Assembly: GCA_022825825.1 (NCBI GenBank)
Contig: JAJDWA010000023.1
Location: forward strand, 112,136-176,135
From: Candidatus Poribacteria bacterium
GTDB taxonomy: Bacteria; Poribacteria; WGA-4E; WGA-3G
Length of the DNA stretch: 64,000 nucleotides
Direction: 5' to 3'
The position numbers were made by a program, and so were the translations under genes. The notes under the pieces were generated by a model. That model did not search any database and was not told the origin of the DNA. It saw nothing but the letters and a program-made list of their open reading frames with translations. Shown piece by piece: positions 42,237 through 50,339 of this stretch; position 1 is the first letter of the stretch; each line of letters begins with the position of its first letter.

Positions 42237-43094
42237 TCATTCATCATCTACCTGAAAATCATCAAGTTGCTGTTGAAAGATCGACAACTCCATTCCCGCC
42301 TCTTCACGTTTTGCCTCTATTTCAGTTTCAAGTTCCTGTAATCGAGTTTCCTGATGGATTATCAAATTGTCCACCTTATCAACTTTCTGCTTCGCCTTTG
42401 TAATATTTTCATAATTAGCGTATGTGCTGTTACAAAGTATCATTAACTCCCGATAATCTCTTATGCCTTGGTCTAATAGAGTCAAACCGCCATTTACATG
42501 TGTTAGTTCTACGCGATAACGCTCTAAGTCTGCTCCTGTTAAAAAACTGGAAAGTTTCTTCAATGCCTCGTTCAATTGGGTGAGCTGAATTTGCTTTTCG
42601 GACCAGAGTATCTTTTTAGCAATACCTTCTACACTATCGTTATCAATTACTGGTGCATCATTTCTAAGATTTTCCTGAAGCTGTTTTTCTACATTAGCTA
42701 ACATGGATTGTAGATTTCTTACATTTTTCTTAAATTCATTGCAATAATCACGAAATTGAGGAAGTTTGCCATGGAGTTCTTGATATTTCTGCTTGAGTTT
42801 TTCAACTTTTAAGATATAGGATGGATACTGAATCTTAAGATTCTTTGAGGTTTCAAACTTAAGTTTTCGTAATTTAGCTGGACTGGGAGATACTCTTTCC
42901 AAACTCATTAGACCGCATAGAGTTGCCATTGAACCTGAAAACGAGAGAAGCGCTGAACCAGCAAAAAACATGATGCTTTCTGCCGCTTGAGCTAATCCCA
43001 ACCATCCTAATACACCGACAAAGGAACCACTACCAATGAGAAGCATCGGGAAGGACAAATATTTTTTTATTTCACCTTTGGCTTTGGAATCCAT
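42237..43094 (-). CDS. membrane-anchored coiled-coil protein
   Basis: The 285-residue protein has two N-terminal TM helices (about 14-34, FPMLLIGSGSFVGVLGWLGL; and 41-65) and a long cytosolic helical part (80-285) with heptad patterns, e.g. KLKQKYQELHGKL and RLQELETEIEAKREEAG, ending acidic. No known family. AGGAG precedes the ATG. It lies 67 bases upstream of the methyltransferase frame on the same strand, so co-transcription is possible but no functional link is evident. Confidence 0.72.
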   Translation of the reverse strand: MDSKAKGEIKKYLSFPMLLIGSGSFVGVLGWLGLAQAAESIMFFAGSALLSFSGSMATLCGLMSLERVSPSPAKLRKLKFETSKNLKIQYPSYILKVEKLKQKYQELHGKLPQFRDYCNEFKKNVRNLQSMLANVEKQLQENLRNDAPVIDNDSVEGIAKKILWSEKQIQLTQLNEALKKLSSFLTGADLERYRVELTHVNGGLTLLDQGIRDYRELMILCNSTYANYENITKAKQKVDKVDNLIIHQETRLQELETEIEAKREEAGMELSIFQQQLDDFQVDDE

Positions 43095-43152
43095 ATTTAT
43101 CTCCTGTGTGTAGCATAATACCCCAGCCTATCCTATCATGTGCAATCACAGT

Positions 43153-43683
43153 CTAAGGTTTTTCAGTTAAGAGGGTCCCAATTTGTTTTTTGAGTTCCGC
43201 ATAAATCTCGGGTTTAAAATTCGCTTTCCGATGGAATTCGATTTTTCCCTGTGATGAAATCAGATACAAATTAGGTTTCTTTTTATCTGTCTGATAACGT
43301 TGATGTACTTGCCCTTTCCAATCAAGTAGGAATGTCACTGGTGGTGGTTTTCTCTTTAATCGGGACCGGATGAATCCTTTCGGTATAAATCCTGGGACAC
43401 TTCGCATATCTGCAATAATATAAGCGATGACCTGTTCGTTATCCTTATAATCTTTCTGAAATGCTTTTGCCCATTTGTCATCTTCTTTCCGTATTTTCCG
43501 ATTTCCCATAATTAGAAAAACAAGTTTTCCACGCATCTTCTTTAAATTGTGCTCTTTTTCCTCGGCATCTTGAAGTGTAAAATTTGGTGCGACATCCCCT
43601 ATTTTTGGGGGTTTGTCCTCCGCAAGGCTTGTAACACCTATTAACATAAGGCAAATGAGCAGACATGTAGTTACTTTTATCAT
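43153..43683 (-). CDS. exported thioredoxin-fold protein lacking active-site cysteines
   Basis: The 176-residue protein has a signal peptide (MIKVTTCLLICLMLIGVTSL) and an AhpC/TSA-like start (PPKIGDVAPNFTLQDAEEKE). Where peroxiredoxins or TlpA proteins carry their catalytic Cys, it reads FLIMGNRKIRKEDDKW; the mature part has no Cys. The pattern VTFLLDWKGQVHQRYQTD, LYLISSQGKIEFH is like the YtfJ type, which also lacks a redox site. Role unknown, in the periplasm. The ribosome-binding site is weak. Confidence 0.7.
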   Translation of the reverse strand: MIKVTTCLLICLMLIGVTSLAEDKPPKIGDVAPNFTLQDAEEKEHNLKKMRGKLVFLIMGNRKIRKEDDKWAKAFQKDYKDNEQVIAYIIADMRSVPGFIPKGFIRSRLKRKPPPVTFLLDWKGQVHQRYQTDKKKPNLYLISSQGKIEFHRKANFKPEIYAELKKQIGTLLTEKP

Positions 43684-43784
43684 ACTTTTATTTTATCACA
43701 GGTAACAAATTAATGTCAAGCAGTGATTGACAGGGGTATTTAGTTTTCGGTTTTCTGTGCTTTTATCATATCCGTTAATGTTTC

Positions 43785-43906
43785 ATAGTAAACCTAAATA
43801 TGTGAATAACCTTGGTAGGAGCAGTTCCCTAACCATTCCATTTCGCCCATCCCCATCAGGATCGGTTGGGAAACCGCTCCTGATGCGTCAATTTAGCGGT
43901 CCACAG
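43785..43906. repeat. diverged MITE-like element
   Basis: It begins ATAGTAAACCTAAATATGTG, close to copy A (TATAGTCCAACC, then AAATATGTG), and carries GGTAGGAGCAGTTCCCTAACC and the reverse-related GGTTGGGAAACCGCTCC. It is an aged relative of copies A and B. No gene is seen between 43684 and the propeller gene at 44403. Confidence 0.6.
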
Positions 43907-44059
43907 CCCTGGTAGGCGCGTTTTCATGAAGATTAATTTATTAATTCGGTAATATTTATTTTCCCAGGCCCGGTAGGTGCGGTTTCCTAACCGCACTGGA
44001 TATAATTATGAAATTACCGAAATATTTATTTAAACTTCATGAAAACGCGCCTACCAGGG
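43907..44059. repeat. nested palindromic element (153 bp)
   Basis: Three concentric inverted repeats: an outer perfect 25-bp pair (43907-43931 with 44035-44059, GGTAGGCGCGTTTTCATGAA type), a middle pair TTCGGTAAT (43945-43953) with ATTACCGAA (44013-44021), and a central hairpin GTGCGGTT-TCCT-AACCGCAC. It abuts the diverged element on the left. The central hairpin sequence is the core of copies A and B. Confidence 0.85.
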
Positions 44060-44303
44060 GACTAAATCGAGATTAGAAAGTCTACGGGATTCATCAAACT
44101 CACGTTATCTTACAAAATTGGTTTGAATGTTCAAATTATGAACAGCAATGTTTATTTTTTAGCAGTATCTGCCGCAATTTCAGGAACGATTTGTGATGGT
44201 TCTACGGCGCATCTGTTTACTGCAATTGGCATCATATTTGCTAATATATGTTTAGAAGACAATCAATCACGAAATTGCTGTTCCTCATTTCACACAAAAT
44301 GTC

Positions 44304-44332
44304 TTGAAAATTAGATTGAAAAATGCTAAAAT
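44304..44332 (+). promoter_or_regulatory. sigma70-type promoter for the propeller gene
   Basis: TTGAAA (44304-44309), 17 bases, TAAAAT (44327-44332), 71 bases before the GTG start. Fair match. Confidence 0.5.
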
Positions 44333-44402
44333 TTAAACTATGTGTTCTATTTTATGTATAAGTTTTATTAAAACCTATATTCAAGGTAAAGAGGATATAA
44401 AA

Positions 44403-45365
44403 GTGATCAAAAAAATGATATATGCAGCGATGCTGTTTTTGATGTCTATCGCTACAGTGCACGGTCAGTATAATGGAGAATGTTGGGTTGTCAGTGGTGG
44501 TGAGACCGTTTATAAATTACATGCAAATGGCAAAGCAGATCCTGATGCTATTCAAGGTTTAACACATGCCAGTGCTGTACAGGTCAATCCAGCTAATGGG
44601 ATTGTTTGGATTGCGGCTTCAGCAGGAGATGCAGTCTTCAGATACGATCCAGCTACAGCCCAATTCACTCAAACCCCACCGATTAAAGCGCCTACTGGAA
44701 TCTCTGTTAACCCCGCTGATGGCACCGTTTGGATCGCTGGACTTGATGGTGTGAGAAAGGTTTCTGCTGATGGAAAAAATATTCTTGCCCAAGTAATTCC
44801 ACCCGACGGGCCTGCGAATCTTGACACGGGTAGATTCAATGTGGCTGTTAACCCGAAAGATGGGAGCTGCTGGATAACGGATGGAAAAGGTCCAATTGGA
44901 CGTTATGACGCAAATGGGAATCTGCTTGCAAATGCTCCACCGCTGAACGAACCGAAAGGTGGTTTGTCAGTGGACTACCAAGGGAATGTCTGGATAGCAG
45001 ATACACAAGGTAACACCGTTGTCCGTTACTCACCTAATGGTGAAGAATTGGTAAAGATAACCGATATTCCCAATCCTGTTTCACCGAGTGTTAATCCAAA
45101 AGATGGAAGTGTGTGGCTCGCAGGAAATAACAGTTTGTTGATCAATTTATCACCTACAGGCACAAAACTCAAAGAATTTACGGTTGGAGGGGCACTTGTT
45201 GCGGTTACCTATTCACCTGCAGACGGTGAGATTTGGATTGCAGACATGTTTAGTGAAACGTTCCAGGGACAGGTCAGCAAATGGACGGCGAATGGTGTAA
45301 AGCGTTTTGGAAATGCTATCCCGAATCCCTCTACCGTTTCAATTGGATTTTGGGAAGGGAATTGA
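44403..45365 (+). CDS. exported NHL/Vgb-like beta-propeller protein
   Basis: I choose GTG 44403, eight bases after GAGG, giving the signal peptide MIKKMIYAAMLFLMSIATVH with cleavage near VHG; an ATG at 44340 in the same frame lacks a site. The 320-residue product has about six repeats of the form VNP-DG-VWIA, e.g. VNPADGTVWIAGLDG, VNPKDGSCWITDGKG and VNPKDGSVWLAGN, each about 45 residues, so one six-bladed propeller. Such proteins bind ligands or partners outside the cytoplasm. A specific role is unknown. Confidence 0.8.
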   Translation: MIKKMIYAAMLFLMSIATVHGQYNGECWVVSGGETVYKLHANGKADPDAIQGLTHASAVQVNPANGIVWIAASAGDAVFRYDPATAQFTQTPPIKAPTGISVNPADGTVWIAGLDGVRKVSADGKNILAQVIPPDGPANLDTGRFNVAVNPKDGSCWITDGKGPIGRYDANGNLLANAPPLNEPKGGLSVDYQGNVWIADTQGNTVVRYSPNGEELVKITDIPNPVSPSVNPKDGSVWLAGNNSLLINLSPTGTKLKEFTVGGALVAVTYSPADGEIWIADMFSETFQGQVSKWTANGVKRFGNAIPNPSTVSIGFWEGN

Positions 45366-45465
45366 TTTAGTTTTAGCGATGATTGGAAACGAGCAGTCGG
45401 TATAAATCGAGCTAACAAAGTACTCTTACAAGAGAATTTATTGCTGATAATATGGGAGGTGTGTT

Positions 45466-47865
45466 ATGAAAATGAAAAGATTAGTCGCTTTCACAATCGG
45501 AATGTTTTTTATTGCTATTATTGGAAATGCGAACGCACAACTTCCAGATTTTCAGATAGAGGCCAAGAATATTATCTTCTCTAATCCGACACCTGTTGAA
45601 GGGGAAGAAATTACAGTTTGGATTGAAATAAAAAACGTTGGAACTGGAACACCTACGATGAATGAAGATTTAGTAGTTGATCTTTATGAGGGTGATCCAG
45701 CGACTAATCCGCTCCAGATTTTATGTAATGATGTTATTTTGGATTTGGAACCTGGAGAAACGGATCGTATAGAGGCACAGTGGCAGCCGCCTGTTGGTAA
45801 GACTGAGATATATGCTATCGTCAACCCCACAGGTGATTTACATATTGAAGAATCTAACAAAGAGAACAATGTTGCACATGCTGCAATAGTCGCTTCCGCC
45901 AAAACGTTCCCTAAAGTAACACCAGACCAAATTCAGGCATCTATTGACCGAGGTATTGCATGGATAGAAGCACGACAAGGTAAAAGTAGCCGAACTTGTT
46001 TGCAATGTGGCATCGAAAACCAAATGATTTTAGTGTGTGTTATCTGTCGTGCAAGTCTGAAAGGTTTAGCAGTAAACTTTATACCGGGTTCTGTCTGGAA
46101 TTTTGGTGAGGATCCAATACAGGAGACTTCATTGGCATTGCAGGCTTTGCTTGCAGCAGGACGCACCCCGGCTGACTTATCTGTTCAAAAAGGTCTTGCA
46201 TACCTTCTTGAACGGGATTGGAATGAGCTTGATGTGTACCAATATGCTGTACTCGTTCCGGTATTGGTGGCGATACAGGACCCGGCTTATCGGGAACGCG
46301 CGCAATTTGCAGTGAACCAGCTTGTAAAAAAACAACTGCCTGTTCCCGGTGATGAGTTTGATGATCCGAGAGATGACGGCGGGTGGGGTTATGGTTACTC
46401 AGCAGATGGTGCACACATGAACATGGTAATTTACGCGCTTTATGCTGCGAAGCAGTGGGGACTTGAGATTCCACAAGATACATGGGCACGCGCTGAGAAT
46501 TGGATTCGGCGGAATCAGACCGAGACCGGTGGATGGCTTTATAATTTAGTTGAAGAAGGTTCACTTTGGGGAATAGGGGTTTACGGCAGCATGACCGCGA
46601 CAGGTTTGTGGGCACTTCGTGCCTGCGGTGTTTCCATTGATGATCCCCAAGTGCGAAAAGGTATTGATTGGATAAGGACACACTGGTCGCTTACCCGAAA
46701 TCCAGGATCTACTTCATGGCTTTATTATTATCTCCTTTCCCTGCAACGTTTTAGTGATATTCCACCAAAGGTAGAGAAGTTAGCTGGTCATGACTGGTAC
46801 AACGAAATCGCGAGTATGATGGTCACAGAACAAAGAGCGGACGGTAGTTGGGATAGTCCTGGGGCGGCGACAGATTTTATGTCAACCTGTTTTGCAGTGA
46901 TGTTCTTGAGCCGTGCACTTGTTGGTCCCACTGCACCAAATATTGGTGTAGTACCACAAAGTTTGCGGTATTCACCGCCAGCTCCTCGCGTTGGTGAAGC
47001 CGTTAAATTGAGTGCAACACTTAGGAATACAGGCACCCCTTTTGATAAAACGCTGAATGTTAAGTTTTATGCTGACAATACAGAAGTGCAAACAGCAGAG
47101 GTTTTCTGGACATCCTCCCTCAATGAGTCCGTAGCTTCAATTGACTGGGTACCAAAACAGGAAGGTGAAACGGAGATTTCTGTTTACGTGGACTTTGAGG
47201 ATACAGATGAAAGCGATAATACGGAATCTGTAACGCTGAATATCCATCCAAAATCTACTGCTGCTACGGACGCAAAACTGGTAGATATTAAGAAAATCTC
47301 TGACAATGTGTTTCAGATGGGAACTGTCGTTGTTGATACCCATAAAAAGGAGATAACTGTCCCTGGCGAAATTAACATTGCAAGTGGTGATACAATAATT
47401 GAATTCTTTGCTTGTGGGACACGCGGGCCATCCCATGAAAGTATCTTAATGCTTGATACCGAACCACTTTTTCTTTTTACAGCACTCGGTTTGTTAGACC
47501 TTGAAGCAGGCATGAATCTTGAAGTTCAAGGTGATCCACGCAATCCTGAGGGGTCTCACGTACAGATATGGGTTGAATGGCAACACGGAGGAAAAGTTGT
47601 TTCTCGCCCGGCACGAGACTTGGTGTGGAATACAATGGCTGGACAACCGATGCAAAAAACGCATTGGGTTTTCACCGGCGGACGAAAAAGAAAAAACCAA
47701 CTAACTTCCCAACTTACTCATAATATTATTGCAGTATACCGCGATCCTGACTCACTAATCAATAATCCATTACCCGGTGGCACTGATGATCGTACCTATC
47801 TTGTCAATACTGATGTGGTTCCACCCAAAGGCACAAAAGTTAAGGTCATCATTCGTCCGATATAA
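45466..47865 (+). CDS. exported CARDB / terpene-cyclase-like alpha-toroid protein
   Basis: Signal peptide (MKMKRLVAFTIGMFFIAIIG, cleavage near NANA). Order of parts: CARDB beta-sandwich (about 30-140), a prenyltransferase/squalene-cyclase-like alpha-toroid (about 150-490) with repeats such as DQIQASIDRGIAWIEARQG, GGWGYGYSADGAHMN and TETGGWLYNL, a second CARDB (about 500-600), and an unassigned beta-rich C-terminal domain to 799. A C-x2-C-x9-C-x2-C ribbon (CLQCGIENQ...CVIC) is inserted at the start of the toroid. The DxDD catalytic motif of cyclases is not evident, so it is probably a binding or structural toroid. GGAGGT precedes the ATG. Confidence 0.8.
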   Translation: MKMKRLVAFTIGMFFIAIIGNANAQLPDFQIEAKNIIFSNPTPVEGEEITVWIEIKNVGTGTPTMNEDLVVDLYEGDPATNPLQILCNDVILDLEPGETDRIEAQWQPPVGKTEIYAIVNPTGDLHIEESNKENNVAHAAIVASAKTFPKVTPDQIQASIDRGIAWIEARQGKSSRTCLQCGIENQMILVCVICRASLKGLAVNFIPGSVWNFGEDPIQETSLALQALLAAGRTPADLSVQKGLAYLLERDWNELDVYQYAVLVPVLVAIQDPAYRERAQFAVNQLVKKQLPVPGDEFDDPRDDGGWGYGYSADGAHMNMVIYALYAAKQWGLEIPQDTWARAENWIRRNQTETGGWLYNLVEEGSLWGIGVYGSMTATGLWALRACGVSIDDPQVRKGIDWIRTHWSLTRNPGSTSWLYYYLLSLQRFSDIPPKVEKLAGHDWYNEIASMMVTEQRADGSWDSPGAATDFMSTCFAVMFLSRALVGPTAPNIGVVPQSLRYSPPAPRVGEAVKLSATLRNTGTPFDKTLNVKFYADNTEVQTAEVFWTSSLNESVASIDWVPKQEGETEISVYVDFEDTDESDNTESVTLNIHPKSTAATDAKLVDIKKISDNVFQMGTVVVDTHKKEITVPGEINIASGDTIIEFFACGTRGPSHESILMLDTEPLFLFTALGLLDLEAGMNLEVQGDPRNPEGSHVQIWVEWQHGGKVVSRPARDLVWNTMAGQPMQKTHWVFTGGRKRKNQLTSQLTHNIIAVYRDPDSLINNPLPGGTDDRTYLVNTDVVPPKGTKVKVIIRPI

Positions 47866-47923
47866 CTACAGATGAAACGTATAATTATTTCGAATCGAAT
47901 AATTAACCATAAAAGGAAAAACA

Positions 47924-48106
47924 ATGCCTATTTTTGAATATCATTGCAATAAATGTGAGACTAAGTTTGAAGTGCTACAACGGACAAATGATACAAAGAA
48001 ACCTTTGGAATGCCCTAACTGTGGCACACAAGATACAAAAAAACGTTTTTCAGCGTTTGCAGCGATGGGTACTCCAAAAGAAACTACTCAGGATAGTGGA
48101 ACCTGA
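47924..48106 (+). CDS. FmdB-family zinc-ribbon protein
   Basis: The 60-residue protein starts MPIFEYHCNKCETKFEVLQ and has the second pair in LECPNCGTQDTKKRFSAF, the standard FmdB/CxxC_CxxC_SSSS regulatory ribbon. It binds zinc; function in most bacteria is unknown although some act as regulators. AAAGGAA precedes the ATG. It sits 30 bases before holA and probably shares its transcript. Confidence 0.88.
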   Translation: MPIFEYHCNKCETKFEVLQRTNDTKKPLECPNCGTQDTKKRFSAFAAMGTPKETTQDSGT

Positions 48107-48135
48107 GCAGTTCCAAATTAGAGACAGTTGTTCTC

Positions 48136-49533
48136 ATGAAACAGAAACCTGTAAATATTCTTCGTGAAATCGGAGGAAACAAAATTGCCCCTGTTTATCT
48201 ACTCTGTGGTAAAGAGACTTTCCTTATTGAAGGGACGCTCAAACAGATGTTGGATAAACTCCTGCCTTCTGATACCCGCGATTTCAACCTGACATTTTTA
48301 GATGGTAATGCCGTCACTGTCAAAGACATTCTCAGTAATGTTGAGACCTACCCGATGATGTCAAAATGGCGGGTGATTGTTGTAGAAGATTTTCCGGCAT
48401 TTAAGTCGCAAAAACGAAGCACCTCACCACTAAATACCATTCGTAATGCTATGCAAATTGAAACCGAGGATACTCAAAAGTGTGTTACGGATATTTCCAA
48501 ACTGCTCGGTATCTCTGTACAGCAGATAACAGATCAGAATGCCGATTTCCACAGTGCTATAGAAGAGATGCATGAAACATTGGCAGATGGTTTAACCGAA
48601 GATGTAAAAACTTTTTTTGGACGTTTGCCCGAACTTGCCGCACAAGTAGAGGTTGTTTCGGAGAATAGTAGCAATGATGAAAATGTGGATGTGTTGTTGG
48701 AATGGCTCCAAGGTGATCTTCCTAAAACGAGTGTACTGATTTTTACGGTAAAGGGTGAGGTAAGTGAGAGAAACCGATTTGCTAAAGCGATTCAAGAAGT
48801 GGGTAGGTACGTCTCTTTCGATCCTTTGGAAAAAGGAGGTTCACTCAACCGAGATCCGCTTTACAAAAAGGTAGTGGAAAAGTTTGCGACATACGATAAA
48901 AAAATTACACCGCGCGCGTTTGAACAACTCCGCAGCCGAACCGGTGGTGATATGCACATAATTGCGGAGGCAATCAACAAAATTATCAACTTTGTCGGTG
49001 ATAAACAGCAAATAGATGAACGTGATGTTCGTAATTTGGTAACGCAGAGCGCTTTTGACAAAATTTTTGACCTTACCGATGCTATTGGAAAACGTTCAAC
49101 TCGACAAGCTTTGAAAAGCCTGCGCGAAGTATTAGCAAGCGGTCAAGAACCAATCCCACTCACTGCATCAATTGCAAGCCACCTTCGCCTAACTCTGCAA
49201 GCTAAGTTAATCGTTGGCAAAAAAGGAATCAAACCGATAAGTAACCAGATGCGCTATCCTGATTTTACAGCCAAAATCTTTCAACCGCTTGCTGAAGAAA
49301 TGGGGGATATCTTACCTAATTCAGCGTCTTATAACATTCTGAAACGAAATCCTTACATTGCGTTCAAGGTATTTCAAACGTTACACGGTTTCACAGTCGA
49401 AGAATTGATGACTGCTTTAGAAAAAGCATTGGAAGTGGAAATTCAAATGAAGACAACTCCATTTGATAAGGAAGTGCTTTTGGAACAGTTGGTATACGAT
49501 ATTTGCAACAGTTCACAGCATCGGTGGAATTAA
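48136..49533 (+). CDS. holA: DNA polymerase III delta subunit (HolA) with a large insertion
   Basis: The protein has the HolA ends: APVYLLCGKETFLIEGTLKQ, the ETYPMMSKWRVIVVEDFP strand, then FTVKGEVSERNRFAKAI, RAFEQLRSRTGGDMHIIAEA and DKIFDLTDAIGKRSTRQALK, through the C-terminal collar domain. It opens the beta clamp as part of the clamp loader. At 465 residues it is about 120 longer than E. coli HolA. The extra part is mainly residues 97-195, inserted in the N-terminal AAA+ domain, helical and acidic. It follows the FmdB gene; the ribosome-binding site is weak. Confidence 0.88.
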   Translation: MKQKPVNILREIGGNKIAPVYLLCGKETFLIEGTLKQMLDKLLPSDTRDFNLTFLDGNAVTVKDILSNVETYPMMSKWRVIVVEDFPAFKSQKRSTSPLNTIRNAMQIETEDTQKCVTDISKLLGISVQQITDQNADFHSAIEEMHETLADGLTEDVKTFFGRLPELAAQVEVVSENSSNDENVDVLLEWLQGDLPKTSVLIFTVKGEVSERNRFAKAIQEVGRYVSFDPLEKGGSLNRDPLYKKVVEKFATYDKKITPRAFEQLRSRTGGDMHIIAEAINKIINFVGDKQQIDERDVRNLVTQSAFDKIFDLTDAIGKRSTRQALKSLREVLASGQEPIPLTASIASHLRLTLQAKLIVGKKGIKPISNQMRYPDFTAKIFQPLAEEMGDILPNSASYNILKRNPYIAFKVFQTLHGFTVEELMTALEKALEVEIQMKTTPFDKEVLLEQLVYDICNSSQHRWN

Positions 49534-49599
49534 TTTGGAAAGATTCTATCGCCTATCAAAGACAGAAACTGCTAAGTTGGATGCTGACTGTGATAACCA

Positions 49600-50331
49600 T
49601 CAATGCGTAAGTGAATAAATAACAGCGTTAATACCTATTTTCAGTGCAATGTTGGAATACTCGCGCGGATAATAATCCTCTGCAGCATGTTCCCATGCAT
49701 CTCCAAGGTCCGAATTAAAACATATCAACATCATGAGTCTCCCCTTATCATCAAATACGCCCATATATCGTGCAGGATGTCCGTCGTAGCGTTCATAAGT
49801 CTGTCCACTGAAGAGCGCGCGGAGACCAGGAATCTGTATCAATTTTTCGATTTTAAAGAAACACCGGAAAATGGGATGTGATACAGGGATGTCCACCGGT
49901 TCTCTGTTTGGAAAGATTTTTTTGAATTCTGTATAAAACCACTTCCACTCCATCCCACCGTGAAAGTCATCAACAAAAATGAACCCGCCACGTAAGAGAT
50001 ATTCACGTAGGTTCTTAGCTTCTGCCTTGCTAAGCCGCATACTCCCAACTTCTAATATGTAGGCAAACGGATAATCGAATAACTCCTCCGACCAGACTGC
50101 AACTTTCTTACTATCGGGGGCAACATCTATACTCGTCTGCTTTCGGAGTTGGTAGATAAAATTACGATCAGAAGCAGGATAATCTACTTCCCAATTACTT
50201 AGCTGGGTGAGTTTGCCCCGATATTGCAGGCGAACAAAGGTAAATTCATGCTCCTGATTTGCCTGCGAATTTCGGAGTGTATTAGGGAAGAACGTCGTGA
50301 TGAAGAAGGTTAATAAGATTATAATTCGCAT
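49600..50331 (-). CDS. exported DUF4159 protein
   Basis: The 243-residue protein has a signal peptide (MRIIILLTFFITTFFPNTLR) and the DUF4159 pattern: FTFVRLQYRGKLTQLSNWEV, LREYLLRGGFIFVDDFHGG, PVDIPVSHPIFRCFF and YMGVFDDKGRLMMLICFNSD, LGDAWEHA. The fold is related to glutamine-amidotransferase-like domains found in aerotolerance-type operons, but the catalytic triad is not evident. It lies eight bases after the Omp85-like gene and so belongs to the outer-membrane cluster. Confidence 0.8.
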   Translation of the reverse strand: MRIIILLTFFITTFFPNTLRNSQANQEHEFTFVRLQYRGKLTQLSNWEVDYPASDRNFIYQLRKQTSIDVAPDSKKVAVWSEELFDYPFAYILEVGSMRLSKAEAKNLREYLLRGGFIFVDDFHGGMEWKWFYTEFKKIFPNREPVDIPVSHPIFRCFFKIEKLIQIPGLRALFSGQTYERYDGHPARYMGVFDDKGRLMMLICFNSDLGDAWEHAAEDYYPREYSNIALKIGINAVIYSLTH

Positions 50332-50339
50332 ATTTTATC

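Noticed and set aside
41189..43094. Methyltransferase plus coiled-coil membrane protein as a restriction or BREX-like system
   Set aside because: No nuclease, helicase or other defence partner domain is visible in either gene; adjacency alone is not enough.
43785..44059. Repeated palindromes considered as a CRISPR array
   Set aside because: The copies are not evenly spaced direct repeats with unique spacers; they are inverted, nested elements, and no cas gene is present.
44123..44314. Plus-strand open frame of 63 codons before the propeller gene
   Set aside because: No ribosome-binding site, no conserved features, and it overlaps the predicted promoter.
46079..46681. Minus-strand open frame of 200 codons inside the CARDB/toroid gene
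   Set aside because: The plus strand here encodes a clear alpha-toroid repeat; the antisense product is His/Gln-rich noise.
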